Source: [Mycobacterium] nativiensis
GTDB lineage: Bacteria > Actinomycetota > Actinomycetes > Mycobacteriales > Mycobacteriaceae
Direction of reading: 5' to 3'
Length of the DNA: 64,000 bases
Assembly (NCBI RefSeq): GCF_020172685.1
Contig: NZ_CP083986.1
Location: 3,236,895 to 3,300,894, forward strand
Shown: positions 55,865 to 62,998 of the stretch, piece by piece
Numbering within the stretch: the first letter of the stretch is position 1
Layout: every line of letters starts with the position of its first letter
The notes under the pieces: generated by a model
Seen by the model: the letters and a program-made list of their open reading frames with translations, nothing else
The model's database searches: none
What the model was told of the DNA's origin: nothing
Program-made: the position numbers and the translations under genes

Positions 55865-56006
55865 GGCAGCACCCTCCAGGCATAGTTGGTGTTACTAGTG
55901 TGCCCGGTGTTACGTGTGTGACTGCGTTAGGCGCCCGGTGTGTCGGATTTTGTTCCACTACACCGGTACCCTGAGCCGTTGACATCGGGATCAACGAAGG
56001 GCGGCC

Positions 56007-56954
56007 ATGACTATTGGTTCCGGGGGTTCCGGGAGCCCAGCGGGCATTGCGACGCCGGGACCGGCGCCGGCGGGCAGTCCGCAGCAGCCCGACGTCCAAA
56101 CGGCCGACATCGGTCGACTGTTGCTGCGGTGCCCGGACAGTCACGGCATCATCGCCGCGGTCAGCGCCTTCTTGGCCGACGCCGGCGCCAATATCGTCTC
56201 GCTGGACCAGCACTCGACCGCCCCGGAAGACGGTACGTTCGTGCAACGGGCCATCTTCCACCTGCCCGGCCTGCCCGCGGCCATCGACGGCCTGCGCCAG
56301 CGGTTCGGCGCCACGGTAGCCGAACGGTTCGCGATGGACTACCGCTTCGCCGAAGCCGCCAAGCCCAAGCGGGTGGCGATCATGGCCTCCAAGACCGATC
56401 ACTGCCTGCTGGATCTGCTGTGGCGCAACCGCCGCGGCGAGCTGGAGATGAACGTGGCAATGGTGATCTCCAACCATCCCGAACTGGCCGAGCAGGTGCG
56501 TCCGTTCGGGGTGCCGTTCTTCCACATCCCCGCCACCCGCGACATCCGCGCCGAGGCCGAACAGCGTCAGCTGCAACTGCTTTGCGGCAATGTCGATCTG
56601 GTGGTGCTGGCGCGCTACATGCAGATCATCACGAGTGAGTTCATCGAGGCAGTGGGCTGCCCGCTGATCAACATCCACCACTCCTTCCTGCCGGCGTTCA
56701 TCGGTGCGGCGCCCTATCAGCGGGCGCGGGAGCGGGGCGTGAAGCTGATCGGCGCCACCGCGCACTACGTCACCGACGTTCTCGACGAGGGCCCGATCAT
56801 CGAGCAGGACGTGGTGCGCGTCGACCACACCCACAGCGTGACCGACCTGGTCCGGTTGGGTGCCGACGTGGAGCGGGCGGTGTTGTCGCGGGCGGTGCAG
56901 TGGCACTGCCAGGACCGGGTGATCCGGGTGGACAACGAAACCGTGGTGTTCTGA
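56007..56954 (+). CDS. purU: Formyltetrahydrofolate deformylase PurU
   Basis: PurU hydrolyses 10-formyl-THF to THF and formate, balancing one-carbon pools. The 315-residue protein has an N-terminal ACT domain (about 36-110: LLLRCPDSHGIIAAVSAFL) and a formyltransferase-fold domain (about 120-315). The latter includes NVAMVISNHPEL, YMQIITSEFI, INIHHSFLPAFIGA (Asn, His) and DEGPIIEQD (Asp), the catalytic triad positions. A low-complexity 35-residue leader precedes the ACT domain. It matches Rv2964 and stands directly beside sepIVA. Confidence 0.95.
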   Translation: MTIGSGGSGSPAGIATPGPAPAGSPQQPDVQTADIGRLLLRCPDSHGIIAAVSAFLADAGANIVSLDQHSTAPEDGTFVQRAIFHLPGLPAAIDGLRQRFGATVAERFAMDYRFAEAAKPKRVAIMASKTDHCLLDLLWRNRRGELEMNVAMVISNHPELAEQVRPFGVPFFHIPATRDIRAEAEQRQLQLLCGNVDLVVLARYMQIITSEFIEAVGCPLINIHHSFLPAFIGAAPYQRARERGVKLIGATAHYVTDVLDEGPIIEQDVVRVDHTHSVTDLVRLGADVERAVLSRAVQWHCQDRVIRVDNETVVF

Positions 56955-56995
56955 GGGGCTGCCGGAGTTGACATCTGTCAAGTACGGTGATTCCC

Positions 56996-57550
56996 ATGCT
57001 CGTGCCGGACTTGTTTTCAACCGTACCGACGACCGCCGCCGAGGCCACTGACATCTTCGATGCCGCGGAGGCAGTCGACCCCGATTTCATGCTCGGCACC
57101 TGGCATGGCGCCGAGCTGCCTACCGGCCACCCCCTCGACGGACTGTTGGCCGCCACCGGCTGGTGGGGCAAGCAGTTCGTCGATGCCGAGACCGTCCATC
57201 CGCTGCTGTTCCCCACCCGCGACGGGTCCGCGCTCTGGGCGTTCAACCCGGCGGCGGCGTTCAGCGTCCTCGGACTCGCGACGAAGCTGCCAGGACTGAA
57301 GAACCGCTCGTTCCTCGGGCCAATCAACACGCTGCAACCGCTGCTGCGGACCCGCTCGGCCAAGGCTCGGCTGCGCACCACGAGGTACCGCGGAGTCGAC
57401 ACCGCGACGATGGTCTACGACCAGGCCCCGGTCAACGATGTCTTCCGCCGGCTCTCCGACGAAGCGGTGATCGGCGCGATGGACCTGCGGGGTTCACCCC
57501 GGCCGTACTTCTTCGTGCTGTGCCGCGACGACTCGTTGAAATTGGCCTAA
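56996..57550 (+). CDS. GXWXG plus DUF4334 domain protein
   Basis: The 184-residue protein has the GXWXG motif in MLGTWHGAELPTGHPLDGLL (about residues 31-50). The second half, with TTRYRGVDTATMVYDQAPVNDVFRRL and a final PRPYFFVL, fits the accompanying DUF4334 domain. The function is unknown. ATG 56996 is used; a GTG at 56987 is possible. It follows purU by 41 bp on the same strand. Its TAA overlaps the stop of the convergent carboxyltransferase gene (CTAA at 57547-57550). Confidence 0.82.
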   Translation: MLVPDLFSTVPTTAAEATDIFDAAEAVDPDFMLGTWHGAELPTGHPLDGLLAATGWWGKQFVDAETVHPLLFPTRDGSALWAFNPAAAFSVLGLATKLPGLKNRSFLGPINTLQPLLRTRSAKARLRTTRYRGVDTATMVYDQAPVNDVFRRLSDEAVIGAMDLRGSPRPYFFVLCRDDSLKLA

Positions 57551-59532
57551 CGGCACCCGATTTCCCCGGCCTGGTGCCACGCGTTGCGCTCCGCGGTGAA
57601 CGCGGCGACCTGTTGCCCGCGGAATCCGGCGATGGGATCGGCGTTGTCGGCCAGGAATCGGCGGTAGCCGGCCAGTGAGAACTCACCGTCGGTGATGTCC
57701 ACCCGGCCGCGACCGGCCGCCATATCGGCACGCAACTCCCGCAGTTCGTCGGCGCCCACCGGATAGAAGCTGATGCGGTCGAAGTAGCGCAGCAGCCACG
57801 GAGTTTCGGCATCGAAGAGCCCCGCGGTGGCGTGCCGGTGGTTCCACACCTGGGTGGTGCGCCCGACGAACTGGTAGCCGCCGGGCCCCTCGATGCCGTA
57901 GATGCACAGGTAGGCGCCGCCGATCCCGACGGCGTTCTCCGGGGTCCAGGTACGGGCCGGGTTGTACTTGGTGGTCACAAGCCGGTGCCGCGGGTCCAGC
58001 GGGGTTGCCACCGGTGCGCCGAGGTAGATGTCGCCCAGGCCCAGCACTAGGTACTGCGCGTCGAACACGATGTCGTACACCTGCGAGATGTCATCAAGTC
58101 CGTTCATGCGCCTGATGAATTCTATGTTCGACGGGCACCACGGCGCGTCGGGCCGCACACCGTACATATACCGGCGGATGGCCTCGTGGGTTGCGGGATC
58201 GTCCCAGCTCAGCGGCAGGCGCACCGACCTACTGGGTACGACCAGCTCATCGCACGGCGGCAGCGCATCGTCGATGGCCGACAGCTCCCCCACCACCTCG
58301 TCGCAGGAGATCTGCTCGGCGTCGAACTGGATCTGCAGCGAGCGCACGCCGGGTGTGAGTTCCAGCAGGCCGGGCAGTCCACGCTCACGCACCTGCCCGT
58401 AGAGCACCTGCACCCGCGCCCGCAACGCGAGATCCAGTGTCATCGGGCCGTATTCGAGCAGCACCCCGCCGTCGCCGCAGCGCCGCAGCGTGACGGCCGT
58501 CCCGTCACGGCCGGTGTGGCGCTGCAGCACCCCGTCGTCTCCGTCGCCGGATCGGGAGACCACGACCGGCAGTGCCGCGCGCCGGCGCACATCCAGCGCC
58601 GCCACCGGTGGTGCGCATTCGGCCCGCACCGGCACCAGCCGCACGGTGTCGCCCGGGGAGAGCTGCCCGAGCTTCCAGCGGTCACCACGCACCACCGTCA
58701 CCGGGCAGACGAATCCGCCCAGGCTGGGCCCGTCGGGGCCGAGCAGGATCGGGGTGTCACCGGTGAAGTCCAGTGCCCCAACACTGTACGCGGTGTCGTG
58801 GATGTTCGACGGGTGCAGGCCGGCCTCGCCGCCGTCGGGGCGGGCCCACTGCGGTTTCGGCCCCACCAGCCGCACACCGGTGCGGTCGGAGTTGAAGTGC
58901 ACCGTGTAGTCGGTGGCGGCCAGGGTTGTCATGTCGGCGCGGGTCAGAAACTCCGGCGCGCCGTGCGGTCCCTCGGCCACCGCCAGGTCCCAATGCCGGC
59001 CGATGCTGGGTTGACTCTGACTGGGGGCGCGGGACAGCATCGGCGGGGCACCGTCGCGGCCGACGACACTGAGCTGATCTGCTTCGCGCAGGGCCCGGCC
59101 GTGGTGGCCACCGAACACGCCTTGGGTGAATGTGGCTGCGCTGCCCAGGAACTCCGGCTCGGCGACGCCTCCCTCGACCAGCACATAGCAGCGCATCCCG
59201 GGACCGGGGATGGTCCCGATCTCGAGCAGGCCACCGGCGGGCACCCGCACGGACTGCCACTGCGGCACCGGGGCGCCGTCCAGGGTGACCGGCACCGCGG
59301 CACCGGTGACGCAGACCCACGCGGGATCCGAAAAGCGCAGGGCGGGACCAGCTTTGGTGCATTCCAGGCCCGCGGCCCCCTCGGGGTTGCCCAATACCTG
59401 GTTGCCGACCCGGAACGACAGGTCGTCCATCGGCCCGGACGGCGGCACCCCGACATGCCAGTACCCGACCCGACCGGGCCAGTCCTGCACCGTGGTGAAC
59501 ATCCCCGGGGAGACCACCTCGATGCCGATCAT
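57547..59532 (-). CDS. Stand-alone carboxyltransferase domain of urea/guanidine carboxylase
   Basis: The 661-residue protein consists of the AHS2 (KipA-like, about 1-300) and AHS1 (KipI-like, about 345-560) halves of a carboxyltransferase. It starts MIGIEVVSPGMFTTVQDWPG and has YNPARTWTPENAVGIGGAYL then GPGGYQFVGRT. These are the urea/guanidine carboxylase versions rather than the 5-oxoprolinase PxpBC type. It lacks both the N-terminal biotin carboxylase and the C-terminal biotinyl domain (no MKM). The enzyme would therefore need partners encoded elsewhere. ATG 59532 overlaps the UAAP2 stop. Enzymes of this family carboxylate guanidine using ATP and bicarbonate. Confidence 0.9.
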   Translation of the reverse strand: MIGIEVVSPGMFTTVQDWPGRVGYWHVGVPPSGPMDDLSFRVGNQVLGNPEGAAGLECTKAGPALRFSDPAWVCVTGAAVPVTLDGAPVPQWQSVRVPAGGLLEIGTIPGPGMRCYVLVEGGVAEPEFLGSAATFTQGVFGGHHGRALREADQLSVVGRDGAPPMLSRAPSQSQPSIGRHWDLAVAEGPHGAPEFLTRADMTTLAATDYTVHFNSDRTGVRLVGPKPQWARPDGGEAGLHPSNIHDTAYSVGALDFTGDTPILLGPDGPSLGGFVCPVTVVRGDRWKLGQLSPGDTVRLVPVRAECAPPVAALDVRRRAALPVVVSRSGDGDDGVLQRHTGRDGTAVTLRRCGDGGVLLEYGPMTLDLALRARVQVLYGQVRERGLPGLLELTPGVRSLQIQFDAEQISCDEVVGELSAIDDALPPCDELVVPSRSVRLPLSWDDPATHEAIRRYMYGVRPDAPWCPSNIEFIRRMNGLDDISQVYDIVFDAQYLVLGLGDIYLGAPVATPLDPRHRLVTTKYNPARTWTPENAVGIGGAYLCIYGIEGPGGYQFVGRTTQVWNHRHATAGLFDAETPWLLRYFDRISFYPVGADELRELRADMAAGRGRVDITDGEFSLAGYRRFLADNADPIAGFRGQQVAAFTAERNAWHQAGEIGCR

Positions 59533-60134
59533 CTTCGAGTGATCACCATGCGGACCGGGGTCGGGTCAAAACCGTTGCACGGGTTGTTGATCTGCGGGCA
59601 GTTCGACACCAGAACCAGCGTGTCGGCCTCCGCCCGCAGGGTCAGGCTCTTGCCCGGCGCCGAAATGCCGTCGACGATGCCCAGCGTGCCGTCGGCTTCG
59701 ACCGGGACGTTCATGAACCAGTTGATGTTCGACACGATGTCCCGCTTGCCCAGGCCCCACTTGGCGCCTTCGGCCAGGAAGTTCTCCACGCAGGCGTGCA
59801 GGTGGGCGGTGTGATGTCCGTAGCGCAGGGTGTTGGATTCCTGCGAGCAGGCGCCGGCGATGGTGTCGTGATTACCCACGTCGTCGGCGACAACGGTCAT
59901 CAGGGCGGCGCCGTCGGCGGTGCGCAGCACCGAGCCGGTGCCCAGGAAGATATTGCGCTGGGCGGCGACGGTGGCCTGGGCGCTGTAGCGGCGAGTGTGA
60001 TCGGCGGCGTCATAGAGCAGGCAGTCCACCGCCTGGTTGCCGTGCAGGTCGATGATCTGGAGCCGATCGCCGGCGCGCACCACCGCAGACCACGGCGCGC
60101 GGGCGCGGACCACCTCGTCGGAGATGATTACCAT
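59529..60134 (-). CDS. Carboxyguanidine deiminase-type subunit (UAAP2, DUF1989)
   Basis: The 201-residue DUF1989 protein reads as urea amidolyase-associated protein 2. It has AGDRLQIIDLHGNQAVDCLLYDA, CSQESNTLRYGHHTAHLHAC and DIVSNINWFMNVPVEADGTLGIV, and ends SNCPQINNPCNGFDPTPVRM. UAAP1/UAAP2 pairs next to urea/guanidine carboxylase have been shown in other bacteria to be the two subunits of carboxyguanidine deiminase (CgdA/CgdB). ATG 60134 overlaps the UAAP1 stop by seven bases; its own TGA overlaps the carboxyltransferase start. Activity here is inferred from family and context. Confidence 0.9.
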   Translation of the reverse strand: MVIISDEVVRARAPWSAVVRAGDRLQIIDLHGNQAVDCLLYDAADHTRRYSAQATVAAQRNIFLGTGSVLRTADGAALMTVVADDVGNHDTIAGACSQESNTLRYGHHTAHLHACVENFLAEGAKWGLGKRDIVSNINWFMNVPVEADGTLGIVDGISAPGKSLTLRAEADTLVLVSNCPQINNPCNGFDPTPVRMVITRR

Positions 60135-60862
60135 GCCCGCACCACCGCCTCGGTGTTCTGCACGGCGCGCAGGTATTCGGGGTCCTGATTGATCAGATCG
60201 GCCAACTGCTCACCGGCCCGCCAGGCGAGCACGTCCAGCGCGGTCGCGGGCGGGTCGGGATCCAGCGGATGCGCGGCATTGGCGACCACCAGCACCACCG
60301 GAAGGTGGATCAGCAGGTCGAGCGCCGCGCCGGGTCCCGCGGACCCGGTGAATTCCAGCGCCCCGGCGACCGGATCGACGCGAACACCCCGAAACAACGA
60401 CACCGACGGCGCCACGTCCCGAATGTCCAAGCCGTGCTTGATCGCCCCCAGCAGCAGCAGTTGCCGGCCGGCGGCGTCCGGGCCGCAGAGCATGTCGTGG
60501 TGGCCGGAGGAGTCGGCGACAACGGTGGCCAGCACGCGGCCCTGATCGGACAGCAGCGGATGCCCTGTGCCCAGGTAGGCCTGCCAGGGCACCTTCATGG
60601 TGTCGGCGACATTCAACCGCTCCCACGGCGCCTCGGCGCGGTACAGCAGCAGATTCGCGCACGCCCCGCCGTCGATGTCGATCAGCCTGATCCGGCTGCC
60701 GCGGGCCAGCACCTTGGTGGCGTAGCCGTTCGCCGGGATCGACTCGGCCCAGATCACCGTGGCTGGGTCGACGCCGTCGGGGGTCGCCGGTACCCGCATG
60801 TCGGCCTGCTGCGCCTGAGCGCGGGCATGTGACCGGGCCCCGCTGGTCGAATCGGTGTTCAC
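60128..60862 (-). CDS. Carboxyguanidine deiminase-type subunit (UAAP1, DUF1989)
   Basis: The 244-residue DUF1989 protein is the first gene of the operon and pairs with UAAP2. The core reads VLARGSRIRLIDIDGGACANLLLYRA, DTMKVPWQAYLGTGHPLLSDQGRVL and DSSGHHDMLCGPD, the UAAP1 pattern. GTG 60862 is set by AGGAG eight bases upstream; codons further upstream run through the promoter. It is divergent from the TetR gene by 71 bp, too short to contain a guanidine-I riboswitch, so TetR control is more likely. It would form a heteromer with UAAP2. Confidence 0.9.
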   Translation of the reverse strand: MNTDSTSGARSHARAQAQQADMRVPATPDGVDPATVIWAESIPANGYATKVLARGSRIRLIDIDGGACANLLLYRAEAPWERLNVADTMKVPWQAYLGTGHPLLSDQGRVLATVVADSSGHHDMLCGPDAAGRQLLLLGAIKHGLDIRDVAPSVSLFRGVRVDPVAGALEFTGSAGPGAALDLLIHLPVVLVVANAAHPLDPDPPATALDVLAWRAGEQLADLINQDPEYLRAVQNTEAVVRAW

Positions 60863-60933
60863 CGCAGATCTCCTCTCGACACCAGGCACCCTAACATGAT
60901 TATCTATCACTCGACAGAAATAGAGGGGTGCGT

Positions 60934-61593
60934 ATGGAGACCGACCGCCGAGGGCGGCCCAGGTTGGTGGCCTCCCGCCGGCCCGGGAGTAGTGCACGTG
61001 ACGAAATCCTCGATGCGGCAGCGGAGTTGTTCACCACTGTCGGATATGCCGCCACCTCGACACGGCGGATCGCCGACAGTGTCGGCATCCGGCAGGCCTC
61101 GCTGTATCACCACTTCGCCGCCAAGGACGACATCCTCGATGCGCTGTTGGCCGGCACTGTGGACGCCTCGATGGAGCTGGCCGTCGAGCTGCTCGCCGAG
61201 GACGGCCCAATGGCGCCCCGGCTGCACACGCTCGTCGTCGCCGACACCGCCCAACTGTGTGGCGGCGCCTGGAATCTGGGCACTCTGTATCTGCTTCCGG
61301 ATCTTCGCGTCGAGCGCTTCGCCGCATTCCACCGGCGTCGGGGTGAGCTGCGAAGCCACTACCGCGAGTTGTCCCGCGCGGTGATCGCCGAGCACAACGG
61401 AGCCCCCGACGCCAACGACCTGCCGTTCCGGTTGGTGGAGGCGGTGATCAACCGTCGCTCCGACGACGGCGCCTGCCCATCCGACTATCCGTGGACCACG
61501 GCCGAGGCCGCACTGCGGGTCTTGGGCTGCGCAAGCGGATTCGCCCGGATGCGCGCGCAGACCGCGAGTCGGTTGGCGTCCCCGCCGGAATAG
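60934..61593 (+). CDS. TetR family regulator beside the guanidine-type operon
   Basis: The 219-residue protein has a TetR DNA-binding domain at about 20-68: DEILDAAAELFTTVGYAATSTRRIADSVGIRQASLYHHFAAKDDIL. The ligand domain is helical and has no family-level assignment. ATG 60934 is chosen over GTG 60928 because AGAGGGG sits about seven bases upstream. The 71-bp divergent gap with the UAAP1 gene has AT-rich sequence and short TCTAT/ATAGA arms at about 60903-60924, plausible operator material. It most likely represses the carboxyguanidine deiminase operon. Confidence 0.88.
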   Translation: METDRRGRPRLVASRRPGSSARDEILDAAAELFTTVGYAATSTRRIADSVGIRQASLYHHFAAKDDILDALLAGTVDASMELAVELLAEDGPMAPRLHTLVVADTAQLCGGAWNLGTLYLLPDLRVERFAAFHRRRGELRSHYRELSRAVIAEHNGAPDANDLPFRLVEAVINRRSDDGACPSDYPWTTAEAALRVLGCASGFARMRAQTASRLASPPE

Positions 61594-61652
61594 TCCCGCT
61601 GCGCGGGTTTGGTAGCCCCGAAGTTGTCGGACCCCGGTGCTTTGATGAAGTC

Positions 61653-62900
61653 ATGTCCTCGATCGCATCTGTTGGCACCGCTGGGGTGAGTCCTTGCCGG
61701 CGTCTTGATGCGTTGTTCGCGGAGTTGTCGGAGTTGACCGGTCAGCGCAACGCGATCGACGGGCGCATCGTGGAGATCGTCGCCGAGGTCGAACGCGACG
61801 AACTGTGGGGTGCCACCGGGGCACGCTCGATCCCGGCGCTGGTGGCCTGGAAAACCGGAGTGTCACCGGCCAACGCGGAAACCATCGCCGCGGTGGCGCA
61901 CCGGATCGAGGAGTTCCCCCGCTGCACCCAAGGGCTACGCGAAGGCCGCGTCTCACTGGACCAGGTCGGGGTGATCGCCCAGCGCGCCGCCGAGGGCTCC
62001 GACGAGCACTACGCGCAGCTGATCGAGGTCGCCACCGTCAGCCAACTGCGCACCGCGATCAAACTCGAACCACGCCCCGAACCCGATCGGCGCGGACCGC
62101 AGCCGTCGATCACCAAAACCAGCGACCCCAACTTCGACTTCTGGCGCATCACCTTGCCGCACGCCGAATCAGCGGTATTCCAGGCCGCGCTGCAGTCACA
62201 TCGGGATGCGCTGATCACCGAGTGGACCCACGACCGCGACACCAGCAGCGGCGAGCCCGATCAGCACCCGCCCATGCCCACCAACGTCGATGCCTTCCTG
62301 CGGCTCGTGCAGACCGGCTGGGACGGTGAGGTGCAACGTCGACCGTACGGGCAGCGCACCACCGTGGTGGTGCACCTCGACATCAACCAGCAGATCGGCG
62401 CCCTGCACCTGGGCCCACTGCTCTGCGATGCCGAGCGGCAGTACCTGACCTGTGACGCCACCTGCGAGGTGTGGTTCGAACGCGACGGCCAGCCCATCGG
62501 AGCCGGCCGCACCACCCGCACCATCAACCGCCGGCTGCGCCGCGCACTGGAACACCGCGACCAAACCTGCGCGGTCCCCGGCTGCGCAGCCACCCGCGGC
62601 CTGCACGCCCACCACATCGTCCACTGGGAAGACGGCGGCCCCACAGAGCTCGCCAACCTCGTGCTGGTCTGCCCCTACCACCACCGCCTGCACCACCGCG
62701 GCATCATCACCATCACCGGACCAGCCAGCCACCTCGTTGTCACCGACAGCGACGGCCAACAACTCCACCCAGCGTCACTGGCACGAGCACCCAAGAAACC
62801 CCCACCCGCAGTGCAGCCCTGCAAAGGACCCACCGGCGAACGCGCCCAATGGTGGTGGTACCAACCATTCCAACCACAAGCACCACCGACCACAAACTAG
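61653..62900 (+). CDS. DUF222 and HNH endonuclease, 13E12 repeat family
   Basis: The 415-residue protein has an N-terminal DUF222 region (about 15-300) and a C-terminal HNH nuclease domain. The latter contains CAVPGCAATRGLHAHHIVHW, DGGPTELANLVLVCPYHHRLHH, the cysteine pairs and the catalytic HH...H. This is the 13E12 (REP13E12) family, present in many copies in mycobacterial genomes. The upstream sequence GTCGGACCCCGGTGCTTTGA is of the kind that precedes these genes. The function is not established; in H37Rv the REP13E12 elements act as phiRv1 prophage target sites. ATG 61653 is the family start. It has no long terminal repeats here. Confidence 0.9.
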   Translation: MSSIASVGTAGVSPCRRLDALFAELSELTGQRNAIDGRIVEIVAEVERDELWGATGARSIPALVAWKTGVSPANAETIAAVAHRIEEFPRCTQGLREGRVSLDQVGVIAQRAAEGSDEHYAQLIEVATVSQLRTAIKLEPRPEPDRRGPQPSITKTSDPNFDFWRITLPHAESAVFQAALQSHRDALITEWTHDRDTSSGEPDQHPPMPTNVDAFLRLVQTGWDGEVQRRPYGQRTTVVVHLDINQQIGALHLGPLLCDAERQYLTCDATCEVWFERDGQPIGAGRTTRTINRRLRRALEHRDQTCAVPGCAATRGLHAHHIVHWEDGGPTELANLVLVCPYHHRLHHRGIITITGPASHLVVTDSDGQQLHPASLARAPKKPPPAVQPCKGPTGERAQWWWYQPFQPQAPPTTN

Positions 62901-62998
62901 GTCGGCCGTATCAAACTGCAGCCCGTGGCCCGATTGCAGGGCAGGTGTGGGGGGCGCGGCTGTCGCAGACGGTGCCACCGCAATCCCGCGGAGTGGAG

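Noticed and set aside
57547..59532. Assignment as 5-oxoprolinase PxpBC or KipIA
   Set aside because: The AHS1 half has the long urea carboxylase-specific YNPARTWTPEN and GPGGYQFVGRT segments, and the neighbours are UAAP1/UAAP2; no PxpA gene is present.
58186..59814. 542-codon plus-strand open frame opposite the carboxyltransferase
   Set aside because: His/Gln/Arg/Pro-rich shadow of a well-supported carboxyltransferase gene.
60863..60933. Guanidine-I (ykkC) riboswitch upstream of UAAP1
   Set aside because: The divergent gap is only 71 bp, AT-rich and shared with the TetR promoter; no room or consensus for the aptamer.
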